Origin: CAVPDG01 sp963702535
Lineage (GTDB): Bacteria > Chloroflexota > Anaerolineae > Anaerolineales > UBA4823
Direction: 5' to 3'
Assembly: GCA_963702535.1 (NCBI GenBank)
Contig: CAVPDG010000022.1
Span: forward strand, 62,001 to 126,000
DNA length: 64,000 bases
The notes beneath the pieces were generated by a model. It had not been told where the DNA came from. It did no database searches and saw only the letters and a list, made by a program, of their open reading frames with translations. The position numbers and the translations under genes are program-made. Positions 27,731 to 37,445 of this stretch are shown here, piece after piece (the first letter of the stretch is position 1; every line of letters starts with the position of its first letter).

Positions 27731-28456
27731 TCAAGGTTGATTTCTAAACCTATAACTATTACTGATATCGGTCATATGCCACGTCTCAGATAGAGACCAG
27801 ATAACTATTATCTTGAGATAAGTCGGGCGATTTCTTTCGCCGTAGAAGGTGACTGTGGTAACGCGATGACCTGGAAAATCATCAAACTCTCCCAAACTGA
27901 TTTCATGCCGGGTTTCATCGACAGTGGCAACATTCAGCATTGTTCCACCCCATGGTTTTACGGGAACAGGCATATTCTTAGGGTAATCGTAATCTTCATA
28001 GATTGTTATCTGTACTCCATTTTGATAGTAGTCTATGTTATATCTGGCATTGTAGTTTAGTACAACACCATTGAATTGATGTTGTTTTGTTTCCCCGTCA
28101 GCATATAGCCCACCGGCATAAAACACATTGGGAGATCCGCCTCCCTTACATTGACCTCCGAGATATGGACCCAAGTCGCAAGGCTCTCCAATATGTGGAG
28201 TATCTGGGATATTCTCCTAGGTGCGGGCTGGGATTGTCGGCAACTGTGGAAAAAATAGTGTCGGCTGTTCGTTATTGGGAAGAATTACCACTGGGATTGT
28301 ATCGTTATTACCGCTCCCGTTGCTCCCCGTGTCACTCGTTCCTCCCCCTGTATCACCGGGCCAGCAATTGTATCCGTCTTCCTCGCAATTCCTGTGGCCG
28401 GAGGGATCAATATATTTTAAGGGAGTACCCTGAACAAGAAACACCCAACAAGTCAC
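27731..28456 (-). pseudogene. RHS-repeat protein C-terminus with in-frame stop
   Basis: Begins with the end of an RHS-associated core (QGTPLKYIDPSGHRNCEED), the hallmark DPSGH junction. A low-complexity linker (GGTSDTGSNGSGNND) and a tip domain follow. A TAG at 28217-28219 interrupts the frame; the same frame resumes at once and stays open for a further 161 codons (NIPDTPHIGEPCDLGPYL onward). The RHS repeats themselves are missing: upstream sequence is replaced by transposon-associated remnants. Thus a decayed tip of a large secreted RHS protein. Confidence 0.65.
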
Positions 28457-28478
28457 AGGATAGCGGATTGATCCGAGT

Positions 28479-28750
28479 GACTCATCCCCATCATCCCTTG
28501 TACAATCAAGTTATTAAGGTTCTGCGCCGGGCGGGCAACCTGGCTTACCCCGAGCCCTGTTACCTGATCGAGCTGCCCGATCAAACCCGGGCCGAGCTGC
28601 CCTGTTCCTGGGCAATCCCGGCCGTTCCAGGGGAATACTCACTGCTCTGTTCCACACCGGCGCCGGAACTGTGGGCTGGGGTCGTCGAATACCTGGCCCT
28701 AGCCCATCTGGTTCAAGCCATATTGGCTCCGGCCATGGAGGAAAAGGCTA
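28479..28750 (+). pseudogene. DUF5372-like transposon-associated remnant
   Basis: The frame reads VTHPHHPLYNQVIKVLRR and LIELPDQTRAELPCSW, resembling small DUF5372 proteins (VTHPxHPLxG start) found with insertion elements. There is no proper end: the frame runs on into the following transposase remnant region. Confidence 0.5.
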
Positions 28751-29041
28751 ATGAGCGTCTCTCCTTTGATTGTACATCCAAACCCGCCCGAACAGAACAG
28801 TCCAGCGCCACCTTGGGAACAGTTCCCGGCGGAACGCGATCTCCGCATGGTCAAGCTGAAACAGAAAGTGTCTGGCTGTTTTCGCTCAACAGAGGGCGCC
28901 AGAGTATTTTGCCAAATCCGCAGCTACGTCTCAACAGCCCGTAAAAACGGCCAGCCGGTACTGGATGTGCTGCAATTGGCTTTGACTAGATCGCCTTATG
29001 TTCCTCCTATTCTTCAGGCTCGGTTGAGTTCACCAGCCTGA
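28751..29041 (+). mobile_element. IS66-like transposase C-terminal remnant
   Basis: 96 codons whose central part, AERDLRMVKLKQKVSGCFRS-TEGARVFCQIRSYVSTARKNG-VLDVLQ, is the C-terminal signature of IS66 (TnpC) transposases. The catalytic DDE region is absent. It probably came in with the adjoining DUF5372-like fragment and displaced the RHS gene body. Confidence 0.65.
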
Positions 29042-29253
29042 GCAGTTACTACAATTCTTACAATCTGTATCGCTAGATTAGGGAGATTAGTAGGTAAATG
29101 CCCCGTTGGATCAGAGTAAGATAATATACAAAATTTCACAAGAAACGTCAATAGAGATTTGGCTAGGGATTCTGCAGAATCCCATTCTTATCCCTTTCCG
29201 CTACGGATTTCACCACTCATCCCGGCTATTCGTACAATCAGCATGGTTAAGTT

Positions 29254-29262
29254 TGTTATAAT
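29254..29262 (+). promoter_or_regulatory. Extended -10 promoter of pirin gene
   Basis: TGTTATAAT matches the extended -10 consensus (TGnTATAAT). It lies 45 bases before the pirin ATG. The region 29042-29253 is AT-rich and holds no gene. Confidence 0.5.
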
Positions 29263-29307
29263 TCCGATAACAACTATCCCTTTTACCGTTATGGAGATTT
29301 CCTTCCA

Positions 29308-30172
29308 ATGGCTACGCAACCACGCAAGATCAAGCAAATCATCGAGCCGCAGATGGTGATCGAGGGGGCGGGGGTGCTGCTGCGCCGCTCATTCGGTCCC
29401 AGCCGGCTCAACCTGTTCGACCCCTTCCTGCTCTTCGACCATTTCGCCTTCAACGACCCACGCGAGGGACCGATCCGCGGCTTTCCCACCCACCCGCACC
29501 GCGGCATCGAGACGGTGACCTACATGCTGGAGGGCAACGTGCGCCACCGCGATTCGCTGGGCAATGCGGGGGTGATCGGGGCGGGCGACGCGCAGTGGAT
29601 GACCAGCGGCAGGGGCATCCTGCACGAGGAGATGCCGCAGCGCGGACCGAACGGCGTGATCTATGGCTTCCAGCTCTGGGTCAACCTGCCCAGGGCGAAG
29701 AAGATGAGCCAGCCGCGCTACCAGGAGATCAGCGCCAAGGATATCCCCGCCGTCGAGAAAGACGGCGCCTGCATCCGCCTGGTGGCGGGGGACTACGCCG
29801 GCGTGCGCGGACCGGTGACGGAGATCGCCGCCAACCCGGTGTACATGGATGTGACCCTGGAGCCGGGGGCTGTGGTGAGCCTGCCGGCGCCGGCGGGGCA
29901 CGCTGCCATCGCTTACCTGTTCGAGGGAGAGGCGCTGTTCGGCGCAGAAGGCGAGGAGCAGCACGTGGTCCTCCGTGCACATGCTTGCCTTCGAGGATGG
30001 AGACCAGGTGCGCGCCCAGGCGGCGCCCGGTGCGCCGGCGCGCTTCATGCTGATGGCGGGGGCGCCGTTCAACGAGCCGGTGGTGCCCTACGGACCGTTC
30101 GTGATGAACACGCAGGAGGAGATCCAGCAGGCGCTGATGGATTTGCGCAACGGGACATTCGTCCAGAATTGA
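29308..30172 (+). CDS. Pirin family protein (frameshifted)
   Basis: Cupin-fold iron protein of about 287 residues. The N-terminal cupin carries the metal ligands in FPTHPHRGIETVTYMLEG and GRGILHEEMP. The C-terminal cupin ends with PARFMLMAGAPFNEPVVPYGPFVMNT. Near 29967 one extra C breaks the frame between EEQHVV and HMLAFEDGD. Bacterial pirins may act as quercetinases or metabolic regulators; which applies cannot be decided. A palindromic repeat begins 4 bases after the stop, then a strong terminator. Confidence 0.9.
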
Positions 30173-30175
30173 CCC

Positions 30176-30203
30176 GTAGGGGCGGAGGACCATCCGCCCC
30201 TAC
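30176..30203. repeat. GTAGGGGCG palindromic repeat
   Basis: 28-base palindrome GTAGGGGCGGAGGACC / ATCCGCCCCTAC between pirin and its terminator. Related to the copy inserted in comM at 11348-11378. Confidence 0.7.
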
Positions 30204-30250
30204 TATCGACCCCCACCCCGGCCCTCGAAGCGGGGGAGGGAAAATCAAAC

Positions 30251-30297
30251 GAAAAAAGGGCACTTTGGCGGCTTCACCGCCAAAGTGCCTTTTTTCG
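30251..30297. terminator. Bidirectional rho-independent terminator
   Basis: Perfect 13-bp stem GGCACTTTGGCGG / CCGCCAAAGTGCC with loop CTTCA, flanked by a run of A on the left and T6 on the right. It serves convergent pirin and the DmpA-like gene. Confidence 0.9.
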
Positions 30298-30353
30298 TTA
30301 TGCATACCCGTGCAAAATTACAAGGAAAGCAAAAGGGAAACAGCCACATTAAT

Positions 30354-31432
30354 TTACACGGATAGGCGATTGAAGTCGCGCAAGATGCGGCGCAGGGGCT
30401 CATGGGGTAAACTGTGGACGGTGAGACCGTTCCGCCCGGTCATGGTCTCGGCGGCGACCAGGGCATTGATGATGGCTTCCTCCACAGCGTAGATGGCGGC
30501 GCCGAAGAGGGGGTCCATGTGGTCGTTGGGTAAGGCTTGCAGGCAGGCGAGGTCCGCCGACGGGGCGGGCGGCGCCGGGGTTGGCGGTGGAGAAGGCGAG
30601 GAAGATATCCCCCGAGCCGTTGCCGGACATGCCGCCGGTGCGCGCCATGCCCAGGGACCCGCGCCGGGCGATGCGCTTGAGCTGGTGCGGCAGGAGAGGC
30701 GCATCGGTGGCGATGACCAGGATGAGCGAGCCCTGCTCGACATTGGGATTCTCGCCGCTGGTAAAGGGGGCGTCCTCGGTCAGATAATGCCCCACCGGCA
30801 CGCCGGAGATGGTGAGCTGGTAGCGGCGCCCGAAGTTTGCCTGGGCGAGCACGCCCACGGTGTAGCCGCCATCCTTCTCGGCGAGACGGCGGGAGGCTGT
30901 GCCTGTACCCCCTTTGAACTCGTAAGCAGATCATGCCCGTGCCGCCGCCGACGTTGCCTTCGGCGAGCGCGCCGCCATGCGCTTCCTGCAGAGCCTGCCA
31001 GGCGTGCTCCGGCTGGATGTGGAAGCCGTGCATGTCGTTGAGCCAGCCGTCGGCGGTCTCGCCCACCACCGGGCAGGACCAGGGCTGGAAGAGGGCTTCG
31101 TGCTCGATCTGCCAGTGGATGATGGCGTCGCGCACGACGCCGACGCTGTGGGTGTTGGTGAGACCGATGGGACCTTCCAGGAAGCCGCTCTCCTCCACCC
31201 AGGCGGTGCCGGTGACCTCGCCGTTGCCGTTGAGGGCGAACCAGCCGGCGCAAACAGGGTCGTGGTCGTCTATCCCGCGGGGGTGGATGACGGTGACGCC
31301 GGTGCGGATGGAGTCGCCGCGGATGACGGTGGCATAACCGACCTGGACGCCTGCCACGTCGGTGATGGCGTTACAAGGACCGGGCATGCCTTCGAAGAGG
31401 ATGCCGAGGTCACGAGCGCGGGGTTTGGACAT
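30354..31432 (-). CDS. DmpA/P1-family (S58) aminopeptidase-like protein (two frameshifts)
   Basis: Ntn-hydrolase-type peptidase of about 358 residues. N-terminal blocks: AITDVAGVQVGYATVI, VTVIHPRG, GPIGLTNTHSVGVVRDAI; then GNVGGGTGMIC. The autoprocessing and nucleophile site of the family is visible as MSGNGSGDIFLAFSTANP (cleavage before the Ser of GNGS expected). Two breaks: an extra T near 30928 (repair gives ICYEFKGGTGTASR) and one in a C run near 30583 (repair gives ANPGAPPAPSADL). The C-terminus has YAVEEAIINALVAAETM. Relatives cleave N-terminal D- or beta-amino acids. Confidence 0.87.
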
Positions 31433-31444
31433 GGTGCCTCCTGT

Positions 31445-31570
31445 TCGGTAACGAGATTACACCGCAAAGATTAAACCGCAAAGAGCACGAAGAATAATAA
31501 AAAAGAACACAAAGAGAGCTTCTTTAACAACTCATTCTAAACCTTTATGCTTTCTTTGTGATCTTTGTGT
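31445..31570. repeat. Intergenic CAAAGAG/CTTTGTG repeat remnants
   Basis: Repeated ACCGCAAAGA and CACAAAGAG units on one side, and CTTTCTTTGTGATCTTTGTG on the other, form a loose inverted repeat between the divergent DmpA-like and ParA genes. No gene is seen in 31433-31665. Confidence 0.5.
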
Positions 31571-31665
31571 TTCAGGTTTTGATATCCGGCATAAGCGCCC
31601 TTGCGGGAGAGGCGGATATGGGGGAAAATACACCTGGTAAGGTACCTTGAGGCAGGGAGGCAGGT

Positions 31666-32428
31666 GTGAGGAAAATTGCCGTTGCACTGGCAAAGGGAGG
31701 GGTAGGCAAGACGACCACGGCGGTGAGCCTGGCGGCGGGGCTGGCGCGCCAGGGGCAGAGGGTGCTGATCGTGGATGTGGACACGCAGGGGCAGGTATCG
31801 CGCTCGCTGGGAGCTGAAGCCAACTGCCGGGCTGGGCGAGCTGGCGCTGGGCGAGGCGAGCCAGGAGCAGGCGATCCTGCCGGCGCGCGAGAACCTGTGG
31901 CTGCTGGGGGGCGGCAGGTCGCTGGCGGGGCTGAAGATGCTGATCAACCGCAAGGAGTACGCCGGCGAGCAGACGCTGGCGGAAGCCCTGGCGCCGCTGG
32001 ATGGCGAGTACGACTACGCCATCCTGGATACGCCGCCCGGCTGGGACACGCTGACGATCAACGCCCTGTTTTACGCCGACGAGGTGCTGGCGCCGGTCTC
32101 GCTGGAGGTGCTGACGCTGCAGGGGCTGCTGGATTTCAACCAGAACCTGAGCGCCATCCAGCGCTTCCACCCGAGCCTGGAATTGCGCTACGTGCTGCCC
32201 ACGTTTTTCGACCGGCGGGTGCGCAAGTCGCTGGAGATCCAGGAGCTGCTCCAGGCGCATTACGCCGCGCAGCTCTGCGAGCCGGTGCGCTACAACGTGC
32301 GCCTTTCGGAAGCGCCGGGCTACGGGCAGACGATCTACGAATACGCTCCGCGCTCACCGGGAGCGGAGGACTATGGGAAGCTGACGGAAAGGATCATGCA
32401 AGATGGCAGAACGCAAGCAAACCCCTGA
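31666..32428 (+). CDS. ParA/Soj-family ATPase (frameshifted)
   Basis: Deviant Walker-A ATPase of about 253 residues. GTG 31666 has GGGAGG 5 bases upstream. Motifs: VALAKGGVGKTTTAVSLA, VLIVDVDTQGQVSRSLG, then after a one-base break near 31811 LKPTAGLGELALGE, YDYAILDTPPGWDTLT and the ParA C-terminal region EPVRYNVRLSEAPGYGQTI. No parB lies next to it, so it is an orphan ParA, of the sort that position large complexes or envelope proteins rather than DNA. It overlaps the next gene by 26 bases. Confidence 0.9.
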
Positions 32429-32784
32429 TATCCTGGCAGAAATCTTGAGCGGAGCGCCCAGCGAGGCGCCCCAACCCGTGCGCGCCGGCGGCAAAGACGC
32501 CGCCCAGAGCGAAGAAAGCCGCGGCGCCAGCCGCAGCGAAAGCGCCAAAAGCGGCAAAAGGGCGCTGGGAGTACCGCGTGGCGTCCTTCCAGCATTACCA
32601 CGGCTGCCGGCTGCGCTACGTCGATGGGGTAGAGTATGCCAATTGGGAGCGGGCGCCGCTGCTGCACGAGTACCTGAGGCAGATGGCGGAGCAGGGCTGG
32701 GAGCTGGTATCAGCCTGCGCCGGCGAGCGGCTGTTCGGCTTGAATGATAAGCAGCAGCTATTCTTCAGGCGAATAGCTGAATAA
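32403..32784 (+). CDS. Small protein with DUF4177-like C-terminus (frameshifted)
   Basis: About 126 residues. The first 50 are charged and disordered (AERKQTPDILAEILSG, then Ser/Ala/Lys-rich). Near 32562 an extra G breaks the frame; after repair the C-terminal ~70 residues read RWEYRVASFQHYHGCRLRYV and LRQMAEQGWELVSACAGERL, with the EQGWELV motif common in DUF4177-type proteins. Its start lies inside the end of parA, so the two are coupled. Function unknown; it may be a ParA partner. Confidence 0.65.
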
Positions 32785-32792
32785 GGACAATT

Positions 32793-33697
32793 TTGTCCGT
32801 ACAGAGCACGGAAGAAGCGGTCAGCGCTGCCATCCAGGCTGAGATCCTGGGAGTGCTGGGGCTGAGGGAGAGGGCTTGGGCGCAGCGGCTGCTGAGGCCT
32901 GTAACCCGCCCCCCCGCCAGGCGCATGGCGAAATTGCTGGCGGAACTCGACCAGAACGTCGCCGAATACGGCTGGCAGGGCGGGGCGCAGCGCTTCCTCA
33001 CCCACTTCGTGCAAGGGGCGCAGGTGAGCGGCGCAGAGAGCCTGCCCAGGAAGGGCGCGCTGCTGGTGGTCTCCAACCACCCGGCGGCTACCGATGTGAT
33101 CATCCTGGCAGCCAGCCTGCCGCGCGACGACCTGAAGATCATCTCCAGCCCGGTGAGCGTGATCACCCGCCTGCCGGCGGTGGCGCCGCACTTCATCTTC
33201 ATCTCTGAGGATACCCACGAGCGCATGGGCACGGTGCGGGCGGCGCTGCGACATTTGAGAGAGGGCGGGGCGCTGCTGATCTTCCCGCGCGGCGACGCCG
33301 AGCCGGACCCGGCGGTCTCACCCGGGGCGCTGGAGAGCCTGGAACACTGGTACGCCAGCATCGACCTGTTCCTGCATAAAGCCCCGCAGACCCAGACGGT
33401 GATCTCGGTGGTGACGGGGGTGCTCTCGCCGCGCTGGTTCCGCAGCCCGCTAGTGCGCCTATGGAGGCGACCCGAGCAGCGCCAGAAGATCGCAGAGATC
33501 CTGCAGGTTTCCCAGCAGCTCGTGCGGCGCAAGAGACCTGGGGCTGACGCCCAGGGTGGCGCTCTCGCCGCCGCTGACGGTGGAAGACCTGAGCGAGGGG
33601 ACGGCGCAAGCGGATACCTATCTGCACGCCATCACCGCCCGGGCGCGGCAGATGCTGGTGGAGCAGGCGAGCGGCCGACCCGGAGCTACAGCTCTAA
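32793..33697 (+). CDS. PlsC-like acyltransferase (two frameshifts)
   Basis: Probable glycerophospholipid acyltransferase. TTG 32793 follows AAGGA. Acyltransferase motifs: LVVSNHPAATDVIIL (HxxxxD, here NHPAATD), HERMGTVRAAL and FPRGDAEPDP (the FPEG-like motif). Breaks near 33533 and 33676 each need one base removed; then the C-terminus continues GLTPRVALSPPLTVED and ends ASGDPELQL at TAA 33695-33697. Total about 300 residues. No membrane segment is obvious. It sits between a ParA operon and a GTPase whose ATG is 11 bases downstream. Confidence 0.8.
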
Positions 33698-33708
33698 TCC
33701 GACAGGCT

Positions 33709-34699
33709 ATGCCCACCAACCTCCCGCCGGACTACTTCGAGATCGAGAAGCGCTTCCGCCAGGCAGAGACGGTAGAAGAGAAGATCGAGGCGCTGCAGGA
33801 GATGATGAGCGCCGTGCCCAAGCACAAGGGCACCGACCACCTGCGCGCCGACCTGCGCCGCAAGCTGGCAAAGCTGAAGGAAGAGGGCGCAGATTCCCAA
33901 GGGGGCAGGCAAACGCGATTCCGCCTTTCGCATCCCCAAAGCAGGGGCGGGGCAGGCGGTAGTGATCGGACCGGCGAACACAGGCAAATCGGCGCTGTTT
34001 GCGGCGCTGACGGGCGCCGAGGCGCAGGTCTCGCCCATCCCAAACACGACCTGGGAGCCGCTGCCGGGGATGATGAAGGTGGAGAACACCGAAGTGCAAC
34101 TGGTGGACACGCCGCCGCTGAGCCGCGATTACGTGGAGCCGCGGCTGAAGGAGCTGATCCGTCACGCCGACATGATCCTGCTGGTGGTCGACCTGGAGCA
34201 AGACCCGGTCGCGCAGCTTGTGGAGACGGTGGGATTATTGGAGGAGTACCGCATCGCCCCGCTGCAGTGCCAGGAGCGCTATGCGGACGAATCGCCGAGG
34301 TTCACGTGCCTGCCGTTCCTGGTGCTGGTGAACAAGTGCGACGACGCGGCGGACGAGGAGCTGTACACGATCTTCTGCGAGCTGCTGGAGGAGAAATGGC
34401 CCTGCCTGCCGGTATCGGCAGTCAGCGGGCGCAACCTGGATTCACTGAGAAAAACCGTGCTGGAGGGACTGGACGTTATCCGGGTCTATACGCGGGCGCC
34501 GGGGAAAGAGCCTGATACCTCCCGCCCGTTCGTGATGAAGAAAGGCAGCCGGTTGTCTGACCTGGCGGGCAGGATCCACAAAGATTTTCTAGAGAAGATG
34601 AAATTCGCCCGGGTATGGGGCAAGGCGGTGCACGACGGGCAGATGGTGCAGCGCGATTACATTTTACAGGATGGGGACGTGGTAGAAATCCACATTTAA
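33709..34699 (+). CDS. DRG/Obg-family GTPase with TGS domain (frameshifted)
   Basis: About 330 residues. N-terminal helical segment typical of DRG-like proteins (MPTNLPPDYFEIEKRFRQAE, VPKHKGTDHLRADLRRKLAKL). One extra base near 33893 breaks the frame before KGAGKRDSAFRIPKAGAG. G domain: P-loop GPANTGKSALFAAL, switch region NTTWEPLPGMM, DTPP (G3), NKCDD (G4) and PVSAVSG (G5). The last 75 residues are a TGS domain (VMKKGSRLSDLAGRIHKDF, YILQDGDVVEIHI). Relatives bind ribosomes or RNA. It is last in the ParA-acyltransferase operon and followed by a terminator. Confidence 0.87.
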
Positions 34700-34700
34700 A

Positions 34701-34735
34701 AAACGCTTCCCGGCGACTAATGCCGGGAAGCGTTT
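34701..34735. terminator. Rho-independent terminator, convergent genes
   Basis: Stem ACGCTTCCCGGC / GCCGGGAAGCGT with loop GACTAAT, with A-rich left flank and TTTG right flank. It separates the GTPase operon from the convergent transaldolase-like gene. Confidence 0.85.
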
Positions 34736-34756
34736 GTTCGTATGAGTAAATAGTAG

Positions 34757-35965
34757 TTATGCGGGTACAGCCTTGCCGGTGACGACCTTCATGCGCTCGC
34801 CGACGTATTCCTCCAACCCGGCGGAAGCCTTGGAAAACAGCTCGGCGGTGGCGATGGTTGCCGGGTGGTTGTTGAACTGGTCGATCTCCATGCCGTTCTC
34901 GTCCCAAGACTGCAGGACGTAGGGGATCTTGCTCATCTTGTAGAGCACTTCTGAGGGCACGTCGTCGTAGAGCAGCTCTTCCTCGAAGACGAGGTCCTCG
35001 CAGCGGTTGAAGAGCGGCTCCAGGACGTAAGGCGGCATGGTGTAGACGATGTCGCCGGCGATCTTCTCGACATCCCAGAAGTGGTACTTGCCGCCCACCA
35101 TGGGACCATCGCGCATGGAGCAAGCCAGCATCTTGCTGGGCATGGCGTTTTCCTGGAGCAATTGGTACGCCTTGCGGAAGACGTAGATGCCGAGCCAGTG
35201 CTTATCGGACCAGGTGAGGGTGATGCCGCGGCGGGCAGCCTGCTGGTCGAGCACGGGGTGCTCGGTGAGGCGACCGATCATATGGGTGATCACGGCGCGC
35301 CAGTTGCTCATATCCACCTTGTTCTTCTCACCGAGAGCAACGCCTTCCTTGGCGGCGTTAGCCACTGCCCAGATCTGCGGCAGGGTGAAGCAGGTGGTGA
35401 CATTGGTGGGGATGGCCATGGAGGAGAGCACCTTGACCACTTCCACGCCCTGCGTGCTGGCAGGGACTTTGATCATCACGTTAGGAGCGATGGTGCGGAT
35501 CTCCTTTGCCATCTCGATCATCTTCTCGGTCTCGGTGATGAGGCGCGGGTCGAGCTGACCGGAGATATAGCCGTAGCGACCGCCGGATGCCTGCCAGATG
35601 GGCAGCATCATCTCGGCGCCGCGCTTGATGACCTCGCGGTAAGTCAGCCAGAAATATTCGTGCTGGGATAGACCGGGATTGGTGACGATCAGGTTGTCGA
35701 TCCACTCGTTCCACATTTCCGGGTCGCTCTTGACCGCGGTGAGGGAGAGGGGCGGGTTGGTGGTGCAGCCGCGGATCAGGCTCTTGGCGGGATCGTCCAG
35801 CACGTAAATGCGGTTGAGCTGCTCTTCCAGGGCGGCTTTCCTTGCCGGTGGAGCGGCGTCGACCATCTTTTTGACCCAGGGTTTAAACACAAGCGGGGAT
35901 GAGTCCCACCAGATCTCCATGCCAGGGTTGACCTGGGTGAGACGTTCTAAAACACTTTCTTTCAT
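34757..35965 (-). CDS. Transaldolase family protein, long form
   Basis: 402 residues from ATG 35965 with AAGGAGG 8 bases upstream. The TIM-barrel aldolase pattern is clear: CTTNPPLSLTAV near the N-terminus (the TTNPS-like transaldolase motif), NVMIKVPASTQGVEVVKVLSS with the Schiff-base Lys, and IPTNVTTCFTLPQ. It is longer than classical transaldolases (about 220-320) and lacks the usual SxFVSR motif, having ITHMIGRLTEHP instead. It likely acts on a sugar phosphate in the pentose phosphate network or a related aldol reaction; the exact substrate is open. Monocistronic. Confidence 0.82.
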   Translation of the reverse strand: MKESVLERLTQVNPGMEIWWDSSPLVFKPWVKKMVDAAPPARKAALEEQLNRIYVLDDPAKSLIRGCTTNPPLSLTAVKSDPEMWNEWIDNLIVTNPGLSQHEYFWLTYREVIKRGAEMMLPIWQASGGRYGYISGQLDPRLITETEKMIEMAKEIRTIAPNVMIKVPASTQGVEVVKVLSSMAIPTNVTTCFTLPQIWAVANAAKEGVALGEKNKVDMSNWRAVITHMIGRLTEHPVLDQQAARRGITLTWSDKHWLGIYVFRKAYQLLQENAMPSKMLACSMRDGPMVGGKYHFWDVEKIAGDIVYTMPPYVLEPLFNRCEDLVFEEELLYDDVPSEVLYKMSKIPYVLQSWDENGMEIDQFNNHPATIATAELFSKASAGLEEYVGERMKVVTGKAVPA

Positions 35966-36070
35966 GAAACCAGCCTCCTTGTTACAACAGTGCGCTAAGG
36001 TGAATTCTTCCTCTGATTGGCTGGGGTTAAGGATACCACAAATAAAACACGGTACGCGTAACAAATCATA

Positions 36071-36175
36071 TAACGTTAGTTCGGGTTAGCGGAAAAGTAC
36101 TACTTTTTTGGAGTTTTCGTGCGGCTGCGCCGCACGAAAACTCCAAAAAAGCCACTTATCCGAACTCACGTTATT
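36071..36175. repeat. 105-base palindromic repeat (TAACGTTAGTTCGGG family), full copy
   Basis: Near-perfect hairpin between divergent genes. The left arm starts TAACGTTAGTTCGGGTTAGC, the right arm ends CCGAACTCACGTTATT, and the centre is GAGTTTTCGTGCGGC-TGC-GCCGCACGAAAACTC. A left-half copy is at 62178-62217. Confidence 0.8.
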
Positions 36176-36243
36176 TAGAGCAGAAGCCGGCAGGCATCGA
36201 GCGCGCCGATCCTCACGTATAATCTAGCAACGGAACCCTCCCC

Positions 36244-37445
36244 ATGAAAGCCCTCGGCAGGCGCCACCCACTGTTCTTGATCTTTATCACGGTATTCGTC
36301 GACCTATTGAGCTACGGTATCATCATCCCGCTGCTGCCATTCTACGTGCAGAGCCAGGGCGGCGGGGCGGCGGTCGTAGGCTCGCTGGGGTCGCTGTACG
36401 CGGTGATGCAGCTTTTCAGCGGACCGGCGCTAGGGGCGCTCTCCGATCGCGACGGGCGGCGACCGGTGCTGCTGGGCTGCCTGTTGGGAACATCGATCGC
36501 TTACCTGATCCTGGGACTGGCAGGCTCGCTGCAGATGATCTTCCTGGCGATCATGCTGGACGGCATCACGGGCGGTAACCTGACCACGGCATACGCGTAC
36601 ATCGCCGACAGCACATCCGAGAAGGAACGCTCGCGCGGCATGGGGCTGGTGGGGGCTGCTTTCGGGCTGGGCATCATGGTTGGTCCGGCGCTGGGTGGGT
36701 TGTTGAGCCGCTACGGACTGGCCGTCCCGGCTTTCGTAGCCTCGGGCATCGCCCTGGCAAATGTGATCTTCGCCTGGCTCTTCCTGCCCGAATCCCTGCC
36801 GCCGGAGCGGCGCAGCGCTAAAACTCCTGGCGAGGGCTGAACTCGTTTACACAACTCGCCAGCGTGTTCAGCATGGTCACGATCCGCTTGCTACTGGCGA
36901 CGATCTTCACGCTGAACCTGGCATTCTCGGGATTGCAGACCAATTTTCCGCTCTACAGTCAGACGCGCTTCGGCTGGAACGCCACGCAGAACGGCATCTT
37001 CTTCGCCTACGTGGGGGTGTGCGCGGTGCTGGTGCAGGGGGTGCTTTTCCGCCTGCTGCAGCCGCAGTTGGGGGAAAAACGCCTGGCGCTGGGCGGGCTG
37101 GCGCTGATGGCAACAGGCTTGGCGGGAATGGCGGCTGCCCGTCAAGCCTGGCTGATGGTTCCAATGGTGGGCATGGTGGCGCTGGGCAGCGGGCTGAGTA
37201 TACCCGCGCTGACCGGATTGACATCCAGCCGGGTGGAGGCTGGCGCGCAAGGGCGGCTGATGGGCGGCATGCAAAGTTTACTCAGCCTGACGATGATCCT
37301 CGGACCCAGCCTGGCTGGGGTATCCTTCCAGTTCATCGGGACAACCGCTCCGTACTGGATCGGCAGCCTGCTCTCGGCGGCGGCGCTGGCGCTGGCATAC
37401 GCTGCGCTGCGAGGGGCTAAGGCGCTCACACCTGCGCTCGAATAA
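36244..37445 (+). CDS. MFS transporter (frameshifted)
   Basis: About 400 residues and 12 membrane segments, a drug/sugar-type major facilitator. The N-half has the loop 2-3 motif LGALSDRDGRRPVLLG and GAAFGLGIMVGPALGG. A one-base break near 36825 splits the middle loop; the second half continues in another frame from WRGLNSFTQLASVFSM and holds helices 7-12 (RLALGGLALMATGLAGM, MGGMQSLLSLTMILGPSLAG). TATAAT at 36218-36223 is 20 bases from the ATG. The 3' end overlaps the convergent glycosyltransferase gene by 20 bases. Confidence 0.88.

Noticed and set aside
28087..28478. First part of a 285-codon plus-strand frame over the RHS fragment
   Set aside because: Opposite strand carries the DPSGH RHS core end. 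Only the later part (28479-28750) looks like a real, transposon-associated sequence.
31532..32260. Minus-strand frame opposite parA
   Set aside because: Shadow frame of Gln/Arg/Pro-rich composition; parA motifs are clear on the plus strand.
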